Positions 52,781 to 61,304 of a stretch of DNA of 64,000 nt are shown in pieces. This stretch comes from JALZOC01 sp038320555 (GTDB taxonomy: Bacteria > Acidobacteriota > Vicinamibacteria > Vicinamibacterales > 2-12-FULL-66-21), in NCBI GenBank assembly GCA_038320555.1, contig JBBQEJ010000008.1, positions 6,275 through 70,274 on the forward strand, given 5' to 3'. Numbering within the stretch: the first letter of the stretch is position 1; each line of letters starts with the position of its first letter. The notes under the pieces were generated by a model. That model had not been told where the DNA came from. It did not search any database and was given only the letters and a program-made list of their open reading frames with translations. Position numbers and translations under genes: made by a program.

Positions 52781-53929
52781 ATGGGCAGACTTCCGTTCGT
52801 CCTCTCTTTCCTTTCTGCGTTGTGCGTCTGTGGCGTCGGCGCGCAAAGCGCGATGCCGTCGGCCACCACCCCACTCCATGTCATCGGTTACTACGCCGAC
52901 TGGACGGCCGAGAGATATCCGCTCGCTGACATTCCGGCAACCAGGCTGACGCACGTGAACTACGCGTTTGGCAAGATTGCCCCCGACAACCGGCTCACCG
53001 TGAACGCCAGCGCGGCGGTGGATCGTGTCTATCCGGGCGACTGCAGGGCACCCGGCTGCGCACACGGCCTGTTTCATCAGATCGCGCTCCTGAAGCAGAA
53101 ACATCCGCACCTGAAGTTCATCATGTCGGTTGGCGGGTGGACGGACTCGGGGCCGTTCTACGAGATGGCCGCAACCGATGCCGGACGGCAGGCCTTCGCC
53201 CAGTCGTGCGCAGATTTCCTGAAGACGTATCCGCAGTTTGACGGCATCGATATCGACTGGGAGCATCCCGTCATCGGCGGGTTGCAGCCGGGCCAGCCTC
53301 GGGATGCGCACAACTTCGTGCTGCTGCTGGCCGCGATTCGCGCCGTGATCGGACCGGGCAGGCTGTTGACGATCGCTGTCCCCGCAGGTCCTCGCGGAAT
53401 CGAGCCGCTCGAGTACGCCGACATGGCGCCGCTACTCGATTGGGTCAGCGTGATGACCTACGACTTCCACAGCGGTGGCACCCGCGCCGGCTTCAATTCG
53501 GCCCTCTACAACCACGACGACCCGTCGAATCCGAAATCGAATACGCACGACGCCGTGCAGGCCATTCTCGCCAAAGGGGCGTCCCTCCCGTCCCTCGCGG
53601 GTGGCATCTACCAAATTGTCAAACGTCACCGCGCCCTGTATCATGTGCGGCGCCGCACACACCGTCATGCCAAACATTTACGAAGTCGCCAAGCGGGCGG
53701 GGGTTTCCACCGCCACGGTGTCCCGAGTCCTGAGCCGCCCGCAGGTGGTGTCGCCCGAAACCCGCCGCCGCGTGCTGCACGCGGTCAAGATCATGGCCTA
53801 CGCGCCGAACTCGGCGGCCAAAAATCTGCGGACGCTTCGGACCGGCAAGCTCCTGGTCACGGTCCCCGACATCTCGAACCCGTTCTTCTCGCTGATCCTG
53901 CAGGGTATAGAGGACGCCGCGCAGCGTGA
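52781..53929 (+). pseudogene. Family 18 chitinase, C-terminally truncated
   Basis: The signal (FVLSFLSALCVCGVGAQ) and N-terminal GH18 barrel are normal: VIGYYADWTAERYPLADIP, KFIMSVGGWTDSGPFYEMAA and the catalytic DGIDIDWEHP (DxxDxDxE), then VSVMTYDFHSGGTRAGFNSA. Family similarity stops near nucleotide 53580 (AVQAILAKGASLP), where a normal enzyme continues for about 100 residues (strands 7-8). The frame instead runs out of phase through the LacI gene to 53929. Deletion probably fused it to the LacI upstream region. Loss of the last barrel strands should abolish activity, although the catalytic acid is present. Confidence 0.75.
53616..53644 (+). promoter_or_regulatory. Sigma-70-like promoter for the LacI-family gene
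   Basis: TTGTCA (53616-53621), a 17-base spacer and TATCAT (53639-53644): five of six and five of six matches to consensus at ideal spacing. It lies inside the chitinase reading frame, 22 bases before the LacI start codon, leaving a very short leader. Confidence 0.65.
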
Positions 53930-54698
53930 GGGACACGCGGTGCTGTTCGGCGACACGCAACACGACGAGAAGCGCGAGGAGGGGTACGCGCTGATGCTGC
54001 AGCGGAAGGAAGCCGACGGGCTGATCTTCCTGGGCCATCGTCTGCCGAAGTCGGCCGGCGATCTGGTCCGCTCGATGGCCCCCGCCTGCGCGCCGGTCGT
54101 CAACGGATGCGAGTTCAACCCGCGTCTGCGGATTCCGAGTGTCCACATCGACAACGCTGCCGCGGCATCCGAAGCGATGGATCACCTGTACCGCCTCGGG
54201 CACCGTCGTATCGGCATCGTGACGGGCCCGCTGGTCAGCCCGCTCAGCCGAGATCGCCTGCGGGGAGCGACGACGCGCGCGCGGGAGGAAGGAGCCGAGC
54301 AGGATTTCGTCATCATGCACGGCGATTTCTCAATCGAGTCCGGCGCGATGGCGGCCGAACGTCTCTTCGCGCGGCACGAACCGCCAACCGCCGTGTTCTG
54401 CTTCAACGATGAAATGGCGTTTGGGGTGATAAAGGTCGCGCGGTGTCAGAGGATTCGCGTACCGGCCGATCTGTCGGTCGTCGGCTTCGACGACATCCGG
54501 TTCTCGCGCCACATGGATCCGCCGCTGACGACAATCGCCCAGCCGATGCGCGAAATCGGCGAAGGCACCGTGCGGCTGCTGCTGGATATCCTGAGCGGGA
54601 AGACCCGGGTGCCGACCTCCGTCACGCTGCCGCACACACTGGTCGTCCGAGGCAGCACGGCGGGGGTCACGCGGGAATCTCTAATCTCTAATCCCTAA
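53667..54698 (+). CDS. LacI-family transcriptional regulator
   Basis: A 343-residue repressor. The helix-turn-helix is IYEVAKRAGVSTATVSRVLS at residues 4-23, followed by the hinge helix YAPNSAAKNLRTLRTG. The periplasmic-binding-like effector domain has VPDISNPFFSLILQGIEDAA, ADGLIFLGHRLPKS, HRRIGIVTGP and DLSVVGFDDIRFSRHMDPPL. It senses a sugar-like ligand. The start at 53667 (MPNIYEVAK) has no Shine-Dalgarno sequence and the leader is short. Targets are unknown; the nearest candidates are the chitinase remnant and the flanking TIM-barrel gene. Confidence 0.92.
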   Translation: MPNIYEVAKRAGVSTATVSRVLSRPQVVSPETRRRVLHAVKIMAYAPNSAAKNLRTLRTGKLLVTVPDISNPFFSLILQGIEDAAQREGHAVLFGDTQHDEKREEGYALMLQRKEADGLIFLGHRLPKSAGDLVRSMAPACAPVVNGCEFNPRLRIPSVHIDNAAAASEAMDHLYRLGHRRIGIVTGPLVSPLSRDRLRGATTRAREEGAEQDFVIMHGDFSIESGAMAAERLFARHEPPTAVFCFNDEMAFGVIKVARCQRIRVPADLSVVGFDDIRFSRHMDPPLTTIAQPMREIGEGTVRLLLDILSGKTRVPTSVTLPHTLVVRGSTAGVTRESLISNP

Positions 54699-54722
54699 TC
54701 CGCATCCCGGATCCCGGATCGA
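54678..54722. repeat. AATCTCTAATCCC / ATCCCGGATC words
   Basis: Short AATCCCTAATCC array overlapping the end of the LacI gene (the C-terminal SLISNP is translated repeat), between convergent genes. Confidence 0.75.
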
Positions 54723-54735
54723 CTCAGCCCAGGCC

Positions 54736-55644
54736 TCAAGGAATGCGAACCTTCATCGGGGCTCGCACCGTGAGGCCGGAGCGCTTCACCGAGACCGAGA
54801 GCTTGTCGCTCGACTTCGGGAGTTCATCGCGGGAGAACGACACCGCGTACTGACTCCTCAGCGCTTCCGCGAGCTGCTGCAGCCCCACCACCACACCCGG
54901 GGCAGCGACGATCTCCTCTCGCTTGCCGCCGGACTGTTTCGGACCATCCCCGAGCACTTCACTGAGGTTCATGTTCTCTTCGAGGAGCGCGCTCGGACGC
55001 GACACGGCCGCCGTCGGGCGGAGCGCCGAGCTGTTGATGGCAACCACGTGGAGCGCGGCGCCGCTCTTCTGCAGCTCCTCGAGCACGTGATGCGCCGGCA
55101 GCGTGCTGTGTTCTTCCCCGCCGACCGTGAGCACGACGATCACGGGCCGGCGCGTCTGGCGCTTCTGAAAATCCTTGGCCGTTTCAAAAATGCCCTCGAG
55201 AAGCTGGCCCCCGTCGTTCGTGCCGGGACGCGCGCTGAGCTGCCCGATGGCCGCGGTCAGGAGATTCGCGTCGGCCGTGAAGTCCACGAGTTTCTGATTC
55301 TGGCCGTTGACGGTGCTCAGCGCGAATTCGGCGCGCCCCTGGAGCCGCTCGATGAACTTCACGACGCCGTAGCGGAAGATGCCGGTGCCGTTGTCGTCGA
55401 TGAGGAGCGCAATGCGCAGGGGCAGGTTGGCCATGCCGGCTTCGACAACATCGCGGGTCTTGCCCCCTTCCTTGACGACGAAGTCGCCGAGGCCGAGGTC
55501 GGTGACGGGGACGTCGTTCTTGTCGAGGACGCTCACGTACACCGTACGTGTCAGCCCTTCGTGCGTGCCCGCCTGGGGCGACACGGCGGAAAGGCCCGCA
55601 GCACAGAGGACTGTCGACGCCGACAACGCAAGCATGCGACGCAT
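54736..55644 (-). CDS. VWFA-related domain protein, exported
   Basis: A 302-residue protein with a signal peptide (LALSASTVLCAAGLSAVSPQ) and the VWFA-related layout common in Acidobacteriota: VYVSVLDKNDVPVTDLGLGD, FVVKEGGKTRDVVE, then the A-domain LRIALLIDDNGTGIF. The MIDAS motif DxSxS reads DDNGTG, so classical metal-dependent binding is doubtful. RRPVIVVLTVGGEEHSTLPA follows. Function unknown. GAGGGG lies upstream of the ATG. Downstream in the same direction as the phosphofructokinase gene. Confidence 0.82.
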   Translation of the reverse strand: MRRMLALSASTVLCAAGLSAVSPQAGTHEGLTRTVYVSVLDKNDVPVTDLGLGDFVVKEGGKTRDVVEAGMANLPLRIALLIDDNGTGIFRYGVVKFIERLQGRAEFALSTVNGQNQKLVDFTADANLLTAAIGQLSARPGTNDGGQLLEGIFETAKDFQKRQTRRPVIVVLTVGGEEHSTLPAHHVLEELQKSGAALHVVAINSSALRPTAAVSRPSALLEENMNLSEVLGDGPKQSGGKREEIVAAPGVVVGLQQLAEALRSQYAVSFSRDELPKSSDKLSVSVKRSGLTVRAPMKVRIP

Positions 55645-55661
55645 GTGTGCCCCTCAGCTGA

Positions 55662-55731
55662 ATTTTTGATTGCTGATTGCTGATTGAAGAGCCTGCCGTC
55701 AATCAACAATCAGCAATCGACAGTCAGCAAT
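55662..55731. repeat. TTGATTGCTGATTG / CAATCAGCAATC array
   Basis: GATTGCTGATTGCTGATTG and CAATCAACAATCAGCAATC are complementary blocks of about 20-25 bases, spaced by about 15 bases. They form a clear hairpin between the PFK stop and the VWA start. Confidence 0.85.
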
Positions 55732-57033
55732 TCATTTCGACGCCGCGAGCCGCTCCCCGTGTTCGTCGACGGCGAGCGGCGGTGGCTCGTGCGCCACGAG
55801 ATACTCGAACTGCCGCCTGAATTCCTGTTCCGTCAGGTGTGCGGTTGTGGCCAGCCGCGCGACCTCGTGCTGATCCTCCAGATCGTCGCGCCGGAGCCGG
55901 ATCATGTAGCGGCGCGCGATCGCGTAGCGTGTCGAGCTGATGTCGACGAGGCGCACCTTCGTCCGGCCGGTCTGCCCGTCGATCATCTCGGAGAACGGGA
56001 TGGGGACGAAGTGGCCGCCCTGCATCGAGATCATCGCGGCGTTTCCGCCGGCCAGCAGGTACTTCGCCGCGCAGTAGCCAAGGTCCCGCGTGTATTCCAT
56101 GTCCATCGGAATCGGATCGGCGCAGCGCAGCTCATAGCCGATATTCTTCGCCGCGATCGTCGTGTGGATGCCGAGGCCGCGGAGCCGCGCGGTCACCTGC
56201 GCCTTCAGGATTTCCCCGAGGTTCACTTCGGCGAGCCGCAGGTGGCCGTGCTCATCCCGCTCGACTTCGCTCAGGTTCGCCAGGTCGCCTTCCGAGACGT
56301 CGAGCACGACCCCTTCCGCGATGATCGCGACGCCGTCGCGGCGCCCCGAGGCCAGACGCTTGATGATGCTGGCCGTGAGCGTATCGACGATGTCCTTGAG
56401 CCGGATCGGCGCGTCGAACTCCTCGGTGATGAGCGTGATGGTTGCCCCGGTGGCCTTCCCGATCCCGAGCGCCAGATGGCCCGCCTTCCGTCCCATGGCG
56501 ATGACGAAGTACCACCGTGACGTGGTCTTGGCGTCCACCATCAGGTTCTTGACGATGTCCACGCCGTAGTGCCGCGCCGATTGAAAGCCGAACGTGTCGA
56601 TGTGCGGGGGCAGATCAAGGTCGTTGTCGATCGTCTTCGGCACGTGCACGATGCGAATGCGGCCGGCCGCCTGCTGCTCGAGCTTCATCGCGGAAAACGC
56701 GGTGTCGTCCCCGCCGATGGTGACAAGCTGCGACACGTTGAGGCGCAGCAGCGAGGTGACGGTGTTTTCGAGGAGTTGGGGACTCTTGGTCGGGTTGGCG
56801 CGCGCGATGCCGAGATACGATCCGCCGCGGAAGTGAATCCGGCTCACCGCCTCAATCGAGAGCGGCATGACGTGATCGGTGTCCCCTTGCATCAGCCACT
56901 CGAACCCGTCGCGGATGCCGATGACGTCGATACCTTCCAGTTTGGCGCGAATCGTGGCCGCCCCGATCACGCTGTTGATGCCAGGCGCCGGCCCGCCGCC
57001 GACGAGAATCGCGAGACTATTGTGGTGATCCAC
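55732..57033 (-). CDS. pfp: 6-phosphofructokinase, probably PPi-dependent
   Basis: About 433 residues. LAILVGGGPAPGINSVIGAA is the nucleotide/PPi loop and VTIGGDDTAFSAMKL has Asp at the position where ATP enzymes have Gly (GGDGS), the hallmark of PPi-dependent PFK. HVPKTIDNDLDLPPHIDTFG and VIAMGRKAGHLALG are the catalytic and fructose-6-phosphate motifs. It makes fructose-1,6-bisphosphate reversibly. The GTG at 57033 is preferred because AGGGGA precedes it; an ATG 48 bases upstream lacks a ribosome site. It follows a TIM barrel/oxidoreductase pair. Confidence 0.85.
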   Translation of the reverse strand: MDHHNSLAILVGGGPAPGINSVIGAATIRAKLEGIDVIGIRDGFEWLMQGDTDHVMPLSIEAVSRIHFRGGSYLGIARANPTKSPQLLENTVTSLLRLNVSQLVTIGGDDTAFSAMKLEQQAAGRIRIVHVPKTIDNDLDLPPHIDTFGFQSARHYGVDIVKNLMVDAKTTSRWYFVIAMGRKAGHLALGIGKATGATITLITEEFDAPIRLKDIVDTLTASIIKRLASGRRDGVAIIAEGVVLDVSEGDLANLSEVERDEHGHLRLAEVNLGEILKAQVTARLRGLGIHTTIAAKNIGYELRCADPIPMDMEYTRDLGYCAAKYLLAGGNAAMISMQGGHFVPIPFSEMIDGQTGRTKVRLVDISSTRYAIARRYMIRLRRDDLEDQHEVARLATTAHLTEQEFRRQFEYLVAHEPPPLAVDEHGERLAASK

Positions 57034-57120
57034 GGAAGTTCCCCTGCCGCGGCCGCGGAGGACGACGCACCGCCGCGTCATGCAACCGTTTGCAGGCCGA
57101 TGCGAGCATTATACCCGCGT

Positions 57121-57179
57121 GGGGCGTGGGGACCCCGCGAGCGACGCCCCAAGGGGGTCCGGGGGACGAAGTCCCCCGG
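57121..57179. terminator. Two GC-rich hairpins, possible terminator/attenuator
   Basis: GGGGCG...CGCCCC (57121-57150) and CCGGGGGAC...GTCCCCCGG (57159-57179) lie between the TIM-barrel stop and the PFK start on the minus strand. No T-run follows, so Rho-independent termination is uncertain. A TATAAT (minus strand, 57108-57113) just downstream could start PFK transcription. Confidence 0.5.
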
Positions 57180-57187
57180 TCTCATAG

Positions 57188-58429
57188 TTACGACCGATAC
57201 GCCTCGCGGCCGATGCCCTGCACGGGAATGTTCTGCGCGGCCAGCACTTCGTGCTGTAACGCGTACATGCATGCCGCCGCCTCGTCGATGTGGCGCACGA
57301 AGGCAATCGATCCCTGGAGGATCGGCTTCACACGCTCCCGATCCTGGATACGCGCCTTCGGATACTCGTGCTCGACGACGAGGTGGGTATTCGCGACGTC
57401 CAGTTTCAGCAACTCACGCGCCGCGAGCTGGTGATCCAGCCAGTCCACGGTGCGGTTCTGCAGGTAGGCCAGCGGATCGTGCCGTGCGGTGCCGGGGAGC
57501 TCGTGCTCGGCCAGAGCCACCTGCTTCTTCCACGCATTCAACTGATCGGCCGGATTGTCGGACGGCTTCCCGCCAACCCAATCTCCGCGCTCGACCGTCT
57601 GGCCGCCGCTGCCCCACGCGGACATCCCCTTGGCATCGATGACCTGTCCCTTCACGTGGAACCCGCCAATGAGGAAGTTGTAGCCAGTGTCCTTCAAGTA
57701 CTGAAAGATCGACCGCGTATCCTGCCCCATCAGGATGGCGTGAGAGGGATCGTAGTGAATGCGGAATTGATCGCCCACACCGTGCTTCTCGCAGATTCGG
57801 TGCAGGGCGATCCAGGCGCCGGGCGTGTAGGCGATGTTGTTATGCCAGTTGTCCGACGTGGTCCAGCCCGGCATCGGGCACTGCTCGACGCGGTAAGTCA
57901 GCCCTCGCGTCTTCGCCTCCTTGAGCAGCGGAACGAACTGCCCTTCGAAATCCAGCAGGTTCTGGTCCATGCTGTGTTTCTGGTTGCGGCCGACGAAGCC
58001 GCAGACGGCGTCGACGCCGAGAAGCACGGCCGCATCGAACGCCCGCAGCATGAAGTCGTGCTTCTTCTTTCGGATTGCCGGATCGTCGTGCAGCATGTTG
58101 TCGAAGTAGCCGACTTCCGAAATGCCGATCCGGTTTGCGTCGAGCGACCCGTGCACGCGCCGCGCGCGCTCCTTGTCGAACGGCTTGCGCAGATCGAGCG
58201 TGTTGGCGACCGGATCGAGCATCGCTTCCGGCGGCACATCCGATTCCGACGGGTGCAGCGCCGCCGACAGCTGAATGTAGCTGGCGCCCAGCTCCCTGGC
58301 GAACGCGACCCATTCTTCAATCGCGCGATCGGGATCCGGATCGCGTACCTCGCGCGGGGTCAATTCCTGGAGCGCCGCTGTAAGGACGCCCACCTTCATG
58401 AACTGCGGCTCGAACGGTTTGGTCGCCAT
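57188..58429 (-). CDS. Sugar isomerase/epimerase-like TIM barrel (cytoplasmic)
   Basis: A 413-residue TIM barrel without signal peptide. FARELGASYIQLSAALHPSE, IGISEVGYFDNMLHDD, LLGVDAVCGFVGRNQ, LTYRVEQCPMPGW, FRIHYDPSHAILMGQDTRSI and LVVEHEYPKAR provide the expected Glu/Asp/His/Glu metal ligands of the AP_endonuc_2 superfamily. It is longer than most relatives, with an extended middle (WGSGGQTVERGDWVGGKPSD). It starts 54 bases after the Gfo/Idh/MocA stop, so the two form a unit. The start at 58429 (MATKPFEPQFMKVGVL) is the first with homology. Confidence 0.85.
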   Translation of the reverse strand: MATKPFEPQFMKVGVLTAALQELTPREVRDPDPDRAIEEWVAFARELGASYIQLSAALHPSESDVPPEAMLDPVANTLDLRKPFDKERARRVHGSLDANRIGISEVGYFDNMLHDDPAIRKKKHDFMLRAFDAAVLLGVDAVCGFVGRNQKHSMDQNLLDFEGQFVPLLKEAKTRGLTYRVEQCPMPGWTTSDNWHNNIAYTPGAWIALHRICEKHGVGDQFRIHYDPSHAILMGQDTRSIFQYLKDTGYNFLIGGFHVKGQVIDAKGMSAWGSGGQTVERGDWVGGKPSDNPADQLNAWKKQVALAEHELPGTARHDPLAYLQNRTVDWLDHQLAARELLKLDVANTHLVVEHEYPKARIQDRERVKPILQGSIAFVRHIDEAAACMYALQHEVLAAQNIPVQGIGREAYRS

Positions 58430-58482
58430 ATGGATAATCGATTTCTCCCTGAGGTCTGGGCCCTGAGTCCTGAGCGCTGAGC

Positions 58483-59646
58483 CTAGTAATTCACCTTCGT
58501 CCAGACGCTTCCCTTCGACGCACTGTCGAGGATCGCTTCGACGATGCAGTTCGCGCGGTAGCCGTCTTCGAAGGTTGCGAACGCAGGCGGATGCGGATCG
58601 CCGGGCTTCCTGCCCTCGGCGATGAAGCCGTAAATATCGCGCATCACGTTCGCAAACGCGTCGGCCCACGATTCCTGATGCCCGCCGGGAAGGTGCGCGT
58701 AGTGACGGATCTCAGCGTCGATGAGCGACGGATCCTTCTGCAGGGTCTGGTTCGGCGTGTCCCGATGGCCGATCCACAACTCGTTCTGGTGCTCCTGAAG
58801 CCATCGCAGCGAGGCTTTCGATCCGCAGATTTCGAGCGACAGATCGTTCTTGTGCCCGGCGCAGACTTGCGCGACCGAAAAGCTGCCCTTCGCGCCGTTG
58901 TCGAACCTCAAAAGAACCGACGCCAGGTCCTCGACCTTGATGTCCACCTCCTCGAGCTTCTGACTGGCATCGGCGGCGGCAAACGCCTCGCGCGAGCCTT
59001 GCGGCTTCTTGCGCTTCGGAAGGACGGTGGTGATGTCGCCGAGGACGTGGGTGATTCGGAGGCCGCTCATGTGCTGCGCGAGATCGCACCAATGCGATCC
59101 GATGTCGCCGAGCGCCGAGGACGCGCCCCCCTTGTCTGGCTCGAGCCGCCACGAGTAGTCGGTATCCTTGAGCAGCCAGTCCTGCAGGTATTGCCCGACG
59201 AGAAAATGCGGCTTGCCGATGTCCCCCCGGGCAATGGCAAGCCGTCCCTGCTGGACGAGCGGGTTCCCCCGATAGTTGAAAGTCACCGCGTGGACGATGC
59301 CCGCCTTCGTCGCCTGATCGAGGAGCTTTTTCCCCTCGGCGGCGGTCATGGCCAGCGGCTTGTCCGACACGACGTGCTTGCCCTTCGCAATCGCCGCGGC
59401 GTTCACCGCGTAGTGCAAATAGTTGGGCGTGGCGTTGTGCACGACCTGGACGTCAGGATCGTTCAGCAGGGCTTCGTAGCTTCCGTACGCCTTGCGTGCG
59501 CCGAGCGCCTCCGCCTTCTTCTCCGCAGAGGCCTGGTTGCTGCTCGCGACGGCGACAACATCGACATAGCCGAGACGCCGCACCGCGTCGATGTGATGGG
59601 GCCCAACAAAGCCCGCACCGACGATACCCATACCGATCCGTTTCAC
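58483..59646 (-). CDS. Gfo/Idh/MocA oxidoreductase (cytoplasmic)
   Basis: A 387-residue protein. The Rossmann start is MGIVGAGFVGPHHIDAVRRL, the catalytic motif is SDKPLAMTAAEGKKLL (DKP), and the substrate helix ALGDIGSHWCDLAQHMSGLR has the full D-x-G-x-H pattern. VTFNYRGNPLVQQGRLAIAR matches the inositol/levoglucosan dehydrogenase-like branch. The start is GTG with GGAGGAACG upstream. It is divergent from xylose isomerase and in tandem with the TIM barrel, suggesting paired oxidation/isomerisation of a sugar. Confidence 0.87.
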   Translation of the reverse strand: MKRIGMGIVGAGFVGPHHIDAVRRLGYVDVVAVASSNQASAEKKAEALGARKAYGSYEALLNDPDVQVVHNATPNYLHYAVNAAAIAKGKHVVSDKPLAMTAAEGKKLLDQATKAGIVHAVTFNYRGNPLVQQGRLAIARGDIGKPHFLVGQYLQDWLLKDTDYSWRLEPDKGGASSALGDIGSHWCDLAQHMSGLRITHVLGDITTVLPKRKKPQGSREAFAAADASQKLEEVDIKVEDLASVLLRFDNGAKGSFSVAQVCAGHKNDLSLEICGSKASLRWLQEHQNELWIGHRDTPNQTLQKDPSLIDAEIRHYAHLPGGHQESWADAFANVMRDIYGFIAEGRKPGDPHPPAFATFEDGYRANCIVEAILDSASKGSVWTKVNY

Positions 59647-59754
59647 TGGCGTTCCTCCGATACGAAATGATCAGACCGGACAGCATACACAATTCCGCGG
59701 CATAATACCGAACGCGTCGCGCCCCTTGAACTACACAAGACGCCTCCCAAACAA

Positions 59755-59826
59755 GAGGAACGGGAGGAACGGGAGCACGTTGTTTTTGAAACTCAGAACA
59801 GTCTCGTTACTCTCGTAACTCCTGTT
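59755..59826. repeat. GAGGAACGGGAGGAACGGGAG and complementary CTCGTAACTCC words
   Basis: AACGGGAGG words on the left and CTCGTTACTCTCGTAACTCC on the right, weakly complementary, in the divergent region upstream of xylA. Confidence 0.6.
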
Positions 59827-59858
59827 TAATGCGTCCTGTTATTCGGAGAGATACCGCT

Positions 59859-61016
59859 ATGCCCGACTACACGCCTCGCCCCGAACACAAATTCTCCTTC
59901 GGCCTCTGGACCGTGAGCAACCGGGGGCGCGACCCCTTCGGCGAGGCCGTCCGCCCGCCGCTGCCTCCGGTCGATGCCGCGGCGATGCTCGGCGACGCCG
60001 GCGCCTGGGGCGTGAACCTGCACGACAACGATCTCGTGCCCATCGATGCGACCCCTGCCGAACGGGACCGCATCGTCGCCGAGTTCCAGCGCGCCTGCAC
60101 GGAACACGGTATCGTCGTGCCGATGGCGACGGTCAACCTGTTCTACGACCCGGTCTTTCGTGATGGCGCATTCACGGCCAACGACCCGCGCGTGCGCGCC
60201 TATGCCGTCCAGAAGACGATGCGAGCGATGGATCTGGGCGCCGAGCTCGGCGCGAAGATCTTCGTGCTGTGGGGCGGACGCGAAGGCACCGAGACCGATG
60301 CCTGCCGCCGGCCGGATGACGCGGTGAAGCGGCTCCGGGAGGCTATCGACTATCTCTGTGGCTACTCCATCGACAAGAAGTACGGATTCCGGTTTGCGCT
60401 CGAAGCCAAGCCGAACGAGCCGCGCGGCGACATCTACATGGCGACGACGGGCGCGTACCTCGGGCTCATCCCGACCCTCGCGCATCCGGAACTCGTGGGC
60501 GTGAACCCGGAGGTGGCGCACGAGACGATGGCGGGGTTGAATTTCCTGCACGCCGTCGCCCAGGCATGGGAAGCCGGCAAGCTCTTTCACATCGATCTGA
60601 ACGACCAGGTTCCCGGCCGCTATGACCAGGACTTCCGCTTCGGCGCAGCGAACATCAAAGCGTCGTTCTTCCTGGTGAAGTTTCTCGAAGATGTCGGGTA
60701 CGACGGGCCGCGCCACTTCGATGCGCACGCGTATCGCACCGAGGATTACGACGGCGTCCGCGACTTCGCGCGCGGGTGCATGCGGACGTACCTCATCCTC
60801 AAAGAGCGCGCCGCGCGCTGGAACGCCGACCAGGAGATCCAGGCCCTGTTGCGCGAAACCACTGCCGGTAAGGCGCCGTCGGTCTCGAAGTATTCGACCA
60901 GCGGCCGCGAGGCGCTCCTCGCCGAGAAGATCGACCGCGTCGCGCTTGCCAGCCGCGGCCTCGGCTACGAGAAGCTCGATCAGTTGACGATGGAAGTGTT
61001 GATGGGTGTGCGGTAA
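59859..61016 (+). CDS. xylA: Xylose isomerase
   Basis: A 385-residue class I (actinobacterial-type) xylose isomerase. KFSFGLWTVSNRGRDPFGEA, VNLHDNDLVP with the catalytic His, FVLWGGREGTE, FALEAKPNEPRGD, VNPEVAHETMAGLNF and FHIDLNDQVPGRYDQDFRFG carry the two-metal ligands. It converts D-xylose to D-xylulose. The ATG at 59859 follows GGAGAG. The kinase for xylulose is encoded convergently 289 bases downstream. A cytoplasmic TIM barrel and oxidoreductase lie upstream on the other strand. Confidence 0.95.
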   Translation: MPDYTPRPEHKFSFGLWTVSNRGRDPFGEAVRPPLPPVDAAAMLGDAGAWGVNLHDNDLVPIDATPAERDRIVAEFQRACTEHGIVVPMATVNLFYDPVFRDGAFTANDPRVRAYAVQKTMRAMDLGAELGAKIFVLWGGREGTETDACRRPDDAVKRLREAIDYLCGYSIDKKYGFRFALEAKPNEPRGDIYMATTGAYLGLIPTLAHPELVGVNPEVAHETMAGLNFLHAVAQAWEAGKLFHIDLNDQVPGRYDQDFRFGAANIKASFFLVKFLEDVGYDGPRHFDAHAYRTEDYDGVRDFARGCMRTYLILKERAARWNADQEIQALLRETTAGKAPSVSKYSTSGREALLAEKIDRVALASRGLGYEKLDQLTMEVLMGVR

Positions 61017-61039
61017 CCGCGGCCGACACTGTTCACTAT

Positions 61040-61300
61040 CACGTACGAATCGCGCAGAGAGCGCCGAGTGCGCGGAGAAGACAAGGAGAACCACGGTTGC
61101 CAGAGCATTCCGCCGACCGCGCTTCGCGCGGTTGAGCGCGGGTTGAGATCGGAAACACAAACGCCTGAGCAGCAGTTGGCGCTTGTGTTTCCGATCTCAA
61201 CTCGCGCTCGAGACGCCGGCCAAAAGGCCGGCGTCGGCGGAATGGCCGTTGGCAGTCCTGATCTGCGATCTCTGCGATCTCTGCGCGAGATCTTCTTCTC
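61040..61300. repeat. GCAGAGA-type long hairpin element (copy 5) with inner perfect hairpin
   Basis: Begins with CACGTACGAATCGCGCAGAG and ends with CTGCGATCTCTGCGCGAGAT. Inside, GTTGAGATCGGAAACACAA (from 61142) pairs with TTGTGTTTCCGATCTCAAC (to 61201) around a short loop. It fills the space between the convergent xylA and kinase stops. Confidence 0.85.
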
Positions 61301-61304
61301 CGTG

